Shown here: positions 17,695-25,947 of the stretch, piece after piece
Layout of the letters: each line of letters begins with the position of its first letter
Numbering within the stretch: the stretch's first letter is position 1
From: Ramlibacter sp.
GTDB taxonomy: Bacteria; Pseudomonadota; Gammaproteobacteria; Burkholderiales; Burkholderiaceae_C
Direction of reading: 5' to 3'
DNA: 64,000 nt
Assembly: GCA_030695945.1 (NCBI GenBank)
Contig: JAUYOG010000050.1
Span: 62,001 to 126,000 of the forward strand
Made by a program: the position numbers and the translations under genes
The notes under the pieces: generated by a model
Told to the model about the DNA's origin: nothing
The model's database searches: none
Seen by the model: only the letters and a program-made list of their open reading frames with translations

Positions 17695-18959
17695 GCGTCG
17701 GCTCAGCCGCCGCCCCACCCTCTCGCGCCTGGCACTGGCGCCACCTGCTGCAGGCACCCCACAGGCTGGGCTTCTTCCTGGCCATGGTGGTGCTGCTCGC
17801 CGCCGGCCTCTGGTGGGCGGCGGTGCAGCTGCAGCGCAGCGGCGCCGGGCTGGACCTTCCGTATGCCGTCTCGCCCTCCCTGGTGCACGCGGCGGTGATG
17901 ACGTTCGGCTTCATGCCGCTCTTTTTCTCCGGTTTCCTCTTCACGGCCGGCCCCAAGTGGCTGCGCGTGAGCGGCCCCTCGGCGCGGCGCCTCGCGCCCG
18001 CGCTGCTGGCTCAGGTGGCGGGCTGGTTCGCGTGGCTGGCCGGCAGCCACGTGCATGCCGCTTTCGCCGCCACCGGCCTGTCGCTCGTGGTCCTCGGCCT
18101 CGGTGGCATGACCGCGATGTTCTGGCGCCTCATTGCCGCCAGCCGCGAGGAGGATCGCATGCACGCCAGGGTGGTGGGCGCCGCCCTTGTCGTCGGCTGC
18201 GTGTGCCTCGCCGGCGTCGGCGCTTCAGTACTCACCGGCGCCGGAGCCGCAGCGCGCCTGTTCACGCTCACCGGGCTTTGGGGGTTCATCGTCGTGGTGT
18301 TCGTCACCGTCGCGCACCGCATGATCCCCTTCTTCTCCGTTCCCCCGATGCCGACGGTTCAAGGCTGGCGGCCGTCCTCGGTCCTGGCGCTCATGCTGGG
18401 CGTCGCGGCGTTCGAGGCTTGCGCCGGCTGGCTCGACGCCGCCTTCCCCGGCGACGCGGCGTGGCAGGTCGTGCGCGGCGTGCTCGAGCTTGGGGCGGGT
18501 GCCGTGCTGCTGTGGCTGGCCGTCTTGTGGGGCCTCTTCAAGAGCCTGCGGGTCCGGTTGCTCGCGATGCTGCACCTGGGCTTCCTGTGGCTGGGGCTGG
18601 GCCTGGCGTTGGGCGGCGCTTCGCAATTGCTGGGCCGGCCTTCGGGCAGTGCCGTGTTGCCGCTGGCCCCGCTGCATGCGATCACGATGGGCGCCCTGGG
18701 CTCGCTGATGCTGGCGATGGTGACACGCGTCAGCTGCGGCCACGCCGGCCGGTCCGTTGTCGCCGACGACCTGATGTGGAGCCTGTTCTGGCTGCTGCAG
18801 GCCGCCACGTTGCTGCGCATCGCGGCGGCCGTGCCCTCATGGCCGGTGCAGCCCTTGCTCACGGCGGCGGCCTTGTTGTGGGCGGTCCTCATGCTAATCT
18901 GGGGCCTCAGATATGGATCATGGTATGGACGCCCCCGCGCCGACGGCCGCCCCGGCTGA
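17691..18959 (+). CDS. nnrS: NnrS family heme-copper membrane protein
   Basis: 422 residues, almost entirely hydrophobic, about 12 predicted TM segments. NnrS hallmarks include HAAVMTFGFMPLFFSGFLFT near the start, VAHRMIPFF in the middle and PLHAITMGALGSLML later. NnrS proteins are linked to protection from nitric oxide and nitrosative stress. The ATG at 17691 overlaps the RNR stop, giving a coupled operon. Its 3' end overlaps the next gene's proposed start by 47 bases in another frame. Neighbouring nitrate reductase and hemerythrin genes fit an NO-related role. Confidence 0.92.
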   Translation: MSVGSAAAPPSRAWHWRHLLQAPHRLGFFLAMVVLLAAGLWWAAVQLQRSGAGLDLPYAVSPSLVHAAVMTFGFMPLFFSGFLFTAGPKWLRVSGPSARRLAPALLAQVAGWFAWLAGSHVHAAFAATGLSLVVLGLGGMTAMFWRLIAASREEDRMHARVVGAALVVGCVCLAGVGASVLTGAGAAARLFTLTGLWGFIVVVFVTVAHRMIPFFSVPPMPTVQGWRPSSVLALMLGVAAFEACAGWLDAAFPGDAAWQVVRGVLELGAGAVLLWLAVLWGLFKSLRVRLLAMLHLGFLWLGLGLALGGASQLLGRPSGSAVLPLAPLHAITMGALGSLMLAMVTRVSCGHAGRSVVADDLMWSLFWLLQAATLLRIAAAVPSWPVQPLLTAAALLWAVLMLIWGLRYGSWYGRPRADGRPG

Positions 18960-19548
18960 GCCGCCCACCGCCGCGCTGAATGCCGCGGCGCTGATGGCGC
19001 ATCGCCAGACCATCCTGCCCAAGCGGCTGGCGGAACCCGGCCCGGACGAATCGCAGCTGGACCAGATGTTCCGCGCCGCCGCAGCCGCGCCCGACCACAA
19101 CGAGCGCCTGCCCTGGCGCTTCGTGCTCATTCCCGCATCGCAGCGCGAGCGCCTGGCCGAAGTGTTCGCCGCCTCGCTGCGCGAGCGCGACCCGCTGGCC
19201 GGCGCCGACCAGCTCGAGCAGGCCCGCGAGAAGGCCTTCCGCTCCCCCACCCTCATGCTCGCGGTGGTGGACACCGGACCGCCCGGCGACGAGATCCCGC
19301 CGCCCGAACGCTACATCTCCGCCGGCAGCGCCATCCAGAACATGTTGCTGATGGCCACGGCGCAGGGATTCGGCTCGGCGTTGACGAGTGGCAAGGCCAT
19401 GGGATCGAAGGGGTTGCGCCACCTGTTTGCGCTGCGCGACACTGAGCATGCCGTGTGCTTCGTGAGCATCGGCACCGCCGTCCGGCGCAAGCCCGCGCGT
19501 GCGCGGCCCGAGCCCGACCGGTTCGTCAGCACGCTCGGCCCCGAATAG
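18913..19548 (+). CDS. Nitroreductase family protein
   Basis: 211 residues of the FMN nitroreductase fold. Recognisable segments are FRAAAAAPDHNERLPWRFVL (FMN-binding N-terminal part), GSAIQNMLLMATAQGFGS and the C-terminal FVSIGTA. The proposed ATG at 18913 lies inside the nnrS frame; an ATG at 18925 is an equally good start because no clear Shine-Dalgarno separates them. The family reduces nitroaromatics, quinones or flavins with NAD(P)H; the substrate here is unknown. It sits between nnrS and a hemerythrin gene in the same direction. Confidence 0.85.
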   Translation: MDHGMDAPAPTAAPAEPPTAALNAAALMAHRQTILPKRLAEPGPDESQLDQMFRAAAAAPDHNERLPWRFVLIPASQRERLAEVFAASLRERDPLAGADQLEQAREKAFRSPTLMLAVVDTGPPGDEIPPPERYISAGSAIQNMLLMATAQGFGSALTSGKAMGSKGLRHLFALRDTEHAVCFVSIGTAVRRKPARARPEPDRFVSTLGPE

Positions 19549-19560
19549 AGACACAACACC

Positions 19561-20109
19561 ATGAGCCAACCCATCCGCATGTCATCGCTCACGGCGGCGC
19601 CCGCCGCGACGTTCGAGCAGCCTTTCGAGATGCTGGCCGCCTGCCACGAGCGGGTGGACCGCATGCTCAAGCTGCTGGGCCGGCTGCGCGACCACCTGGC
19701 GAAGAACGGCGCAGACACCGACGCCCGCAAGGCCGCGCAGGACGTGATGCGCTACTTCGACCAGGCCGCGCCCCAGCACCACCACGACGAGGAACTGCAC
19801 GTGTTCCCGCCGCTGATCGCGCAGGGCGACCCCGAAACGATGGCGCTGGTGTGCAAGCTCCAGCAGGACCACCTGCAGATGGAGGCGCGTTGGGGCAAGG
19901 CCCGCGAGGTGCTGGCCGCCATCGCGGCGGGGGAGCTGGCGGCGCTGTCGCCTCAGCACGAGGCCGCGCTCGACATGTTCGCGGCGATCTACGCCGACCA
20001 CATCGAGGCCGAAGAGCAGCTGGCGTATCCGGCGGCGGCCAAACTGCTGGACGATAGCGCGATCGCCGCGATGGGCGAAGAAATGATGAGGCGGCGCGGT
20101 GTGAAATGA
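19561..20109 (+). CDS. Hemerythrin HHE-domain protein
   Basis: 182 residues forming a four-helix hemerythrin-like domain. Candidate diiron ligands are His29 (AACHERVD), the cluster HHHDEE at 73-78, the His of QQDHLQME and YADHIEAEEQ near residue 145. Such proteins bind O2 or NO, or protect iron centres. The gene begins 12 bases after the nitroreductase stop and is last in the operon that starts at 14037. Its company with NnrS suggests NO or oxygen handling, which is inferred. Confidence 0.88.
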   Translation: MSQPIRMSSLTAAPAATFEQPFEMLAACHERVDRMLKLLGRLRDHLAKNGADTDARKAAQDVMRYFDQAAPQHHHDEELHVFPPLIAQGDPETMALVCKLQQDHLQMEARWGKAREVLAAIAAGELAALSPQHEAALDMFAAIYADHIEAEEQLAYPAAAKLLDDSAIAAMGEEMMRRRGVK

Positions 20110-20187
20110 GGCTGCAAGCCGCGGATGCAACCGGGATAGATTCGACGCGGATTTCGAGCGGCTGCTAGCTGGTCCAGGGCCAGCCCA

Positions 20188-20790
20188 TCATCGCTGACCG
20201 TTGGGCGATAGGTCCAGGCGGACCACCGGCCGCGCCGGCTTGCGCCGGGCGACCTCGCCAAAGCCGGCCTCGTCGAACATCGCCTTCGAGCCGAACCAGG
20301 AGGACTCGCTGTCGGGCGCCGCGGCCTTGTCCACCGGATAAGCCTCGAGCAGCCGGACCCCGCGCTTCCTGGCGTATTCCGCGGCGCCCGCGAGCAGTGC
20401 CCGCGCGACGCCCTGCCGGCGATGCTCCGAAGGCACGACGAAGCAGACCACGGACCAGACCGGCTCGTCGTCCACCGGCTTCATCACGGGCGACATCGCC
20501 AGCTTGGCATAGTCCTGCCGCGGCCCCAGGGAGATCCAGCCCACCGGTGTTTTGCCCCGGTAGCCGATCAGGCCGGGCGGCGGGTCCTTCGCGGCCAGGC
20601 GCTTGAGTGCGTCCTTGCTGCGGCCACGCTGCGTTTCACCCGGCCGGGTGAGCCCGCCCTTGCCGCTGACGCGGTAGTACATGCACCAGCAGCCGCGCGC
20701 GACCGAGCATCCCCGGGCGTTGAAGACCGCTTCGAGGTCCGCCCAGCGGGCGGGCGTGAGGGGACGAACGTTGATGTTCGGCGTTGTCAT
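20188..20790 (-). CDS. GNAT family N-acetyltransferase
   Basis: 200 residues. The acetyl-CoA binding region is VVPSEHRRQGVARALLAGA, the GNAT motif A with an R/Q-x-x-G-x-A loop. The N-terminal part has a Cys-rich segment CSVARGCWCMYYR seen in a subgroup of uncharacterised acetyltransferases. The start is the ATG at 20790 (MTTPNINVRPL); the frame stays open upstream into the next gene but that part is a shadow of the acyl-CoA dehydrogenase. Substrate unknown. It follows the acyl-CoA dehydrogenase on the same strand by 58 bases. Confidence 0.85.
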   Translation of the reverse strand: MTTPNINVRPLTPARWADLEAVFNARGCSVARGCWCMYYRVSGKGGLTRPGETQRGRSKDALKRLAAKDPPPGLIGYRGKTPVGWISLGPRQDYAKLAMSPVMKPVDDEPVWSVVCFVVPSEHRRQGVARALLAGAAEYARKRGVRLLEAYPVDKAAAPDSESSWFGSKAMFDEAGFGEVARRKPARPVVRLDLSPNGQR

Positions 20791-20848
20791 GGCGGCATGC
20801 CTCCAGGCGCCGGCGCCAGGGGGTCTCGAGGCAGGAACGAAAACGAAT

Positions 20849-22153
20849 CTACCGGATTCGCGGCGGCGCGTCCATCTGCTCGGGCGTCGTGAAGTACACC
20901 GACGACGAACCTCCGCGCTCCTTCGCCCGTGCCAGCTCCTGCCGCGCCACGGTGCGCAGGTGCACCTCGTCCGGCCCGTCCATGAAGCGCAAGGCCCGGC
21001 CCCACGTCCACAGCCACGCCAACGGCGTATCGGGCGACATCCCCATCGCGCCGAAGATCTGCATCGCCCGGTCGACCACGCGCGTCTGCAGTTGCCCGGC
21101 GACGACCTTGATCGCCGCAATGTCGGAGCGAAAGCGCGTCGAACGCTCGGCCTGGTCCAGGCTCCACGCGGCGCGCAGCACCAGCAGCCTCGCCTGGTCG
21201 ATCTCCAGGCGCGATTGCGCGATCCAGTCCTGCACGTTGGACTGGTCGGCCAGGTACTTGCCGAAGGCGCGGCGCTCCAGCGCGCGGTCGCAGGCCAGCT
21301 CCAGCGCCAGCTCGCACTGGCCGATCGTGCGCATGCAATGGTGGATGCGGCCCGGCCCCAGGCGGGCCTGCGCCATCCTGAACGCCTCGCCCCAGCCGCC
21401 GAGCAGGTTGGCCACCGGCACGCGCACGTCGCGCAGCAGGATTTCGCAATGCCCTTCGGGCGAGTGGTGCTGCATGATCGCGATGTTGCGCACCACCTTC
21501 ACGCCCGGCGCGTCCAGGGGCACCAGCACCATGCTGTGGCCGGCATGCCTTCCCTCCGCCGCGTCTTCGTCGGCGTTGCGGCACATCACCACCAGCAGCT
21601 TGCAGTTCGGGTGCGCGGCGCCGCTGATGAACCACTTGCGGCCGTTGACCACCAGTTCGCCGCCTTCGCGCCGCACCTCGGTCTGCAGGTTGGTGGGGTC
21701 CGACGAGGCGACGTCCGGCTCCGACATCGCGAAGGCGGAACGGATGTTTCCTTCGAGCAGCGGCACCAGCCAGTCGCGGCGCTGCGCGGGCGTGGCATGG
21801 CGCTGCAGCAGGTCCATGTTGCCGCTGTCGGGCGCGCTGCAGTTGAACACCTCGGCCGACCAGGGCAGGCGCCCCATCGCCTCGGCCAGCGGCGCGTAGT
21901 CCAGGTTGGACAGGCGCGTGCCCGGCTCGTCTTCGCGCAGGCCGGGCAGGCACAGGTTCCACAGGCCCTCCTCCCGCGCCAGCATCTTCAGGTCGTCCAT
22001 GAAAGGGGGCGCGACGCCGTCGAGCGCGCAGCGGTGCCACGCGCCGTTGTACGGCAGCAGGTAGCGGTCGATGAAGGCCTGCAGTTTCTGCAGCCACTCG
22101 GTGGCGGTGGGCGAGGGTTCGAAATTCACGAAAACCAGCTTAGGGGCGTGCAT
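20849..22153 (-). CDS. Acyl-CoA dehydrogenase family protein
   Basis: 434 residues with the three-domain acyl-CoA dehydrogenase plan. The FAD/substrate segment FAMSEPDVASSDPTNLQ lies in the middle, followed by GRKWFISGAAHPNCK. The C-terminal helical domain holds KYLADQSNVQDWIAQSRLEI and MQIFGAMGMSPDTPLA. It introduces a double bond next to the CoA thioester and passes electrons to ETF. The protein resembles the ACAD10/11-like subgroup common in Burkholderiales; the substrate chain is unknown. Reading starts at ATG 22153, where the family N-terminus begins. Upstream is a 360-base region mostly filled by repeat copy B. Confidence 0.9.
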   Translation of the reverse strand: MHAPKLVFVNFEPSPTATEWLQKLQAFIDRYLLPYNGAWHRCALDGVAPPFMDDLKMLAREEGLWNLCLPGLREDEPGTRLSNLDYAPLAEAMGRLPWSAEVFNCSAPDSGNMDLLQRHATPAQRRDWLVPLLEGNIRSAFAMSEPDVASSDPTNLQTEVRREGGELVVNGRKWFISGAAHPNCKLLVVMCRNADEDAAEGRHAGHSMVLVPLDAPGVKVVRNIAIMQHHSPEGHCEILLRDVRVPVANLLGGWGEAFRMAQARLGPGRIHHCMRTIGQCELALELACDRALERRAFGKYLADQSNVQDWIAQSRLEIDQARLLVLRAAWSLDQAERSTRFRSDIAAIKVVAGQLQTRVVDRAMQIFGAMGMSPDTPLAWLWTWGRALRFMDGPDEVHLRTVARQELARAKERGGSSSVYFTTPEQMDAPPRIR

Positions 22154-22242
22154 CGCCTGCCGGCATGATCTGCGTCAAGGACTTCCGTGCGCCCCTGTCG
22201 CCTAGGAGTCCGCGACAGAAGAGGTTTCGTCATGCCGATTGC

Positions 22243-22505
22243 GCAAGCAGCCTTGGCGGGACCAGGCCGGCGGGGCACTCTGCTCCGCGAATGTCCCCCG
22301 TCGCCCTTGCGGGCTACCTCCTCCTTTATTTCGCTGCGCAGAGCGCCCCACCGTCCTGGTCTGCGGTCTCCATGGGCGTTCGAGCGTCGCACCCCGGGTC
22401 AAGGGCGTCGGGTGGCCGACGCAGCGAAATAAAGGAGGAGGAAGCGGGCGTGCCCGCGCCGGGGGACATTCGCGGAGTTGGCCGCCCGGCGTCATTGACC
22501 AGCGC
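22243..22505. repeat. BIME-like double hairpin element, copy B
   Basis: About 260 bases, nearly identical to 38825-39086. It consists of two ~100-base hairpin units in inverted orientation. The left arm 22277-22338 is largely complementary to 22420-22478. Within the arms cctcctcctttatttcgctg faces cagcgaaataaaggaggagg. The two units are joined by a ~80-base loop. It lies between the divergent-looking gap of the acyl-CoA dehydrogenase start and the debranching enzyme end, and both genes read leftward. A separate 7-bp inverted repeat CTGTCGC/GCGACAG lies just upstream at 22195-22218. Confidence 0.85.
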
Positions 22506-22516
22506 AGGCGCCCAGT

Positions 22517-24688
22517 CTAGGCAACAACCGTGACGCGCACGTCCGCGTCCTTGCGCACGACCTCGATGCCCACGTTGCGCTCGTAGCGCTGCAGCAGCAG
22601 GTCGGCGCTAGGTCCGGGCGCGCCCAGCCGCGAGATGCGGATCCAGTCGATGAAGGCCGGAAGGCGCGGCCTTTGAAGGACGATCTCGCCTTGCTCCGCA
22701 TGCAGTTCCAGGCCCAGGCAGGCCTGCAGCATGCCGAACACCGCTGCGGCGGCCCACGCCTGCGGCGAGCACGCCACCGGGTACAGCGTCGGGCCGGCGC
22801 CCGAGCGGCGCGGGAAGCCGCAGAACAGCTCCGGCAGCCGGTTCGCGTCGAAATGGAGGCTGGCATCGAAGGTGGCGGACAGCAATTCCATCGCGGCTTC
22901 CGTGCGGCCGTAGCGCGCCATGCCCGCGGCGATCATCGCGTTGTCGTGCGGCCAGATCGAGCCGTTGTGGTACGACATGGGGTTGTAGCCCGGCACGCCA
23001 CTGGCGATGGTGCGGATGCCCCAGCCGCTGAAGAAGGTATGGCCCATCAGGCCGTCGATGATGCGCTGCGCATGCTCGGGCGATGCGATGCCGCTCCACA
23101 GCGTATGGCCGGCGTTCGACGAGGGCACCTTGCACTGGCGCTTGTGGCCATCCAGCGCGATGGCATAGCTGCCGATCTCCTCGCACCAGAAGGCGGCCTG
23201 GAAGCGCTCTCGCAGCTCCCGGGCCTGTTGCTCCAGCTGCTGCGCCAGCCTCGCGTCGCCCATGCGGCGCGCGATCTCTGCGACGCCCTGCTTGCCTTCG
23301 TACACGTAGCCCTGCACCTCGCACAGCGCGATCGGCGCCTCGGCCAATGCCCCGTCGCTGTGGAAGATCGAATCGTGCGAGTCCTTCCACCCCTGCTGCA
23401 CCAGCCCCTCGTCGCTACGGCGCGCATATTCCACGAAGCCGTCGCCGTCGGCGTCGCCCCATTCGTCCACCCAGCGCAACGCCGCCTGGATGTTGGGCCA
23501 GATCTTGCGGATCAGCGCCATGTCGCCCGTGCGCCTCAGGTAGGCGGCTGCCAGCACGAGGAACAACGGCGTGGAATCCACCGAGCCGTAGTAGCGGCCG
23601 AACGGGATCTCCCGCGTCAGCGCCATTTCGCTGTGGCGGGCCTCGTGCAGGATCTTGCCCGGCTCGGCGTCGTTCTGGCGGTCTACCTGGGTCGCCTGCG
23701 TCTCCGCCAGGAAAGTGAGCACGCCGCGCGCGAGCGAGTGATCGACCCAGAGGAACTCCAGGGCGGTGATGATGCCGTCGCGCCCGAAGGTCGTCGAATA
23801 CCAGGGCACGCCCGCGAACGGGTACGGCCCGGTGGGCAGCATCGTGGTCAGCATCGACAGGTCGGACACCGAGCGGTCCAGCCACAGGTTGACCAGCGGG
23901 TTGGAAGTGACCACGGTGCAGTGCCCGCCCAGCCAGGTCCGCCGCGCGGCATTGTTCTCGCGCAGCGCGGCCTCGTACGAGACCCGGTCGGGCACCGGCT
24001 CGCCGTCGGCCTCGCAGATCACCGTGCAGTAGAGGTGGTGTTCGGTACCCGGGTCCAGCTGCAGCTCGAACGAGGCGCGGCCCGCATCGATGGCCGAGGG
24101 CGTGGGCTCGAAATGCACGCGCGTGCGCCGCGCCCGGCGGTCCAGGCCCATGTAGGGCATCACCACCTCGGCGGCGCTGACCTCCGGCGGCAGCCGTTCG
24201 CCGCGCTTCTCGCGCTTCATGCCCCGCACCTCGAACAGGTCCACGAAGTCCCCGTCGAAGGTGAACTCCAGGCGCACCGCCGTGCGCTCGCTGCCGTGGT
24301 GCGTCACGCGGATGTGCTCGTGGCAAACGCCCTGCCACAGCAGCTTGGCGCGGAAGATGTGGAGCGTCCCCTTCAACAGGGCGCCCCGGCCGGCGCGTTC
24401 CGGCAGGTCCGGGTTCATCAAGTCGATGACCAGCAGGCTGTTGGACTCCTCCACCGACGAGCCCAGGTGCAGCGGGCGCACGCCATCGATGGTGAGCTCC
24501 TGGTGCGAGAGGAAGCGGGTGTCGTTGTGGTACAGCCCCTCCTTGCCGGGGGCCAGCACCTGGATGTCGCCGAAACGGTCGAACATGGCGAACGTCTGGT
24601 CGTTCTTGAGGACTTGCGGCTGCTCCTCCGTGTTGGCCGCCGTCGCGGCCACGTACCATTTGTCGCCGATCTGGATCTTCTGCGGCAT
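22517..24688 (-). CDS. Amylo-alpha-1,6-glucosidase (glycogen debranching enzyme-like)
   Basis: 723 residues. The N-terminal domain (about 20-300) is the GDE_N-type beta domain, with GLYHNDTRFLSHQELTIDG. The C-terminal half is an (alpha/alpha)6 glucosidase domain with WYSTTFGRDGIITALEFLW, YGSVDSTPLFLVLAAAYLRR and GSIWPHDNAMIAAGMARYG. It hydrolyses alpha-1,6 branches of glycogen-like glucans. A GT4 glycosyltransferase lies 43 bases upstream on the same strand, so the two form a polysaccharide-related pair. The frame continues to a normal stop just before repeat copy B. Confidence 0.9.
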   Translation of the reverse strand: MPQKIQIGDKWYVAATAANTEEQPQVLKNDQTFAMFDRFGDIQVLAPGKEGLYHNDTRFLSHQELTIDGVRPLHLGSSVEESNSLLVIDLMNPDLPERAGRGALLKGTLHIFRAKLLWQGVCHEHIRVTHHGSERTAVRLEFTFDGDFVDLFEVRGMKREKRGERLPPEVSAAEVVMPYMGLDRRARRTRVHFEPTPSAIDAGRASFELQLDPGTEHHLYCTVICEADGEPVPDRVSYEAALRENNAARRTWLGGHCTVVTSNPLVNLWLDRSVSDLSMLTTMLPTGPYPFAGVPWYSTTFGRDGIITALEFLWVDHSLARGVLTFLAETQATQVDRQNDAEPGKILHEARHSEMALTREIPFGRYYGSVDSTPLFLVLAAAYLRRTGDMALIRKIWPNIQAALRWVDEWGDADGDGFVEYARRSDEGLVQQGWKDSHDSIFHSDGALAEAPIALCEVQGYVYEGKQGVAEIARRMGDARLAQQLEQQARELRERFQAAFWCEEIGSYAIALDGHKRQCKVPSSNAGHTLWSGIASPEHAQRIIDGLMGHTFFSGWGIRTIASGVPGYNPMSYHNGSIWPHDNAMIAAGMARYGRTEAAMELLSATFDASLHFDANRLPELFCGFPRRSGAGPTLYPVACSPQAWAAAAVFGMLQACLGLELHAEQGEIVLQRPRLPAFIDWIRISRLGAPGPSADLLLQRYERNVGIEVVRKDADVRVTVVA

Positions 24689-24730
24689 TGCCGACCTTCC
24701 TGCCCGGCGTCACGCCCGGCTGTGAGCCGC

Positions 24731-25768
24731 CTAGGCGGGGATTCGCTCGTCCACCAGCTCGCGGTAGACCTCCAGGTAGCGCCGGGCCATCACGGGCGCG
24801 GCGAAACGCTGCTCGAACACCTGCCGGCAGCGGCGCCGGTCGATGCGCGAGATGTTCTTCGCGGCGGCGATCGCCTGCTCCTGGTTCTCCACGATGAAGC
24901 CCGTCACGCCGTTGTCCAGCACCTCGGGTACCGAGCCGTGGGCGTAGGCGATCACCGGCGTGCCACAGGCCAGGGCTTCGATCATCACCAGGCCGAACGG
25001 CTCCGGCCAGTCGATCGGCATCAACAGGGCCCGGGCGTTTCCGATGAACTCGTTCTTCTCGTGGTCGCCGATCTCGCCGATATACGTCACCAGCGAGTCG
25101 TCCAGCAGCGGCTCGATCGTGGACTCGAAGTACTCACGGTCGGCCGCGTCCACCTTGGCGGCGATGCGCAGCTGGATGCCGCAGGCCTTGGCGATCTCGA
25201 TGGCGCGGTCGCAGCGCTTCTCGGGCGAGATGCGGCCGACGAAAGCGAAGTAGTCCTGCGGCTCGGTGTGCAGCGAATACAGACCCAGCGGCAAGCCGTG
25301 GTGGACGGTCGCGCGCCAGTTGGCCCACGGCGCGGGTGCGCGCTGGCTGTTGGAGATCGACGTCATCGGATGGTTGCCGAAGCGCTGGAACAGCGGCTTC
25401 AGGTCCGGCAGGTCCAGCCGGCCATGCGGCGTGGAAACGCAGGGAGTGCGGCACTGGCCCACCAGCGAGAGCTGCAGCACATCGGTGTGGAAGTGGATGA
25501 TGTCGAAATCCGATGCCTCCTTGAGCACCATGTCCATCATGATGGTGTGCCACACCAGCGGGTCGGGCCGGCGGGCATCCAGCCGCAGCCCCATGGGCAC
25601 GACGGCCACGAGGTTGGCCATCGTCACGGAGTCGCCGCTCGCGAAGAGCGTCACGTCGTGGCCCATTTCCACCAGGGCTTCGGTCAGGTAGGAAACGACA
25701 CGCTCGGTCCCCCCATAGGCGCGCGGGGGAACACTTTCATACAGGGGCGCAACCTGGGCAATCTTCAC
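24731..25768 (-). CDS. Glycosyltransferase family 4
   Basis: 345 residues with the GT-B fold. The N-terminal acceptor domain begins KIAQVAPLYESVPPRAYGGT, including the Gly-rich loop after the first strand. The donor domain has FVGRISPEKR and the E-x7-E region EPFGLVMIEALACGTPVIAY. The start is GTG at 25768, because AGGAGAGG lies six bases upstream; an open frame to 25858 has no family similarity. It would transfer a sugar from an NDP-sugar to an unknown acceptor. Pairing with the debranching enzyme is recurrent in this order of bacteria and suggests storage or stress polysaccharide metabolism (inference). Confidence 0.87.
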   Translation of the reverse strand: MKIAQVAPLYESVPPRAYGGTERVVSYLTEALVEMGHDVTLFASGDSVTMANLVAVVPMGLRLDARRPDPLVWHTIMMDMVLKEASDFDIIHFHTDVLQLSLVGQCRTPCVSTPHGRLDLPDLKPLFQRFGNHPMTSISNSQRAPAPWANWRATVHHGLPLGLYSLHTEPQDYFAFVGRISPEKRCDRAIEIAKACGIQLRIAAKVDAADREYFESTIEPLLDDSLVTYIGEIGDHEKNEFIGNARALLMPIDWPEPFGLVMIEALACGTPVIAYAHGSVPEVLDNGVTGFIVENQEQAIAAAKNISRIDRRRCRQVFEQRFAAPVMARRYLEVYRELVDERIPA

Positions 25769-25947
25769 GGTATTCCTCTCCTTGTAGGCGCTTGCTTTGC
25801 GGGCTGCGCCTGGGGGGCCGTGGGCCGGAAAATTGTTGCGCAGCACCAATAGCTGCAAACGATATCGTCAGCAGGAAACCCCGGATGTAGGACAAGTTCT
25901 TGAGTCTGGGCGCCCTCGCCCGACCCAGCAGTGTCGGGCCGCCGAGC

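Noticed and set aside
24727-24738. Palindrome CCGCCTAGGCGG at 24727-24738, also at 1855-1866
   Set aside because: Two perfect copies of a 12-bp palindrome are curious, but one overlaps the stop codon of the glycosyltransferase gene and no functional context is shared.
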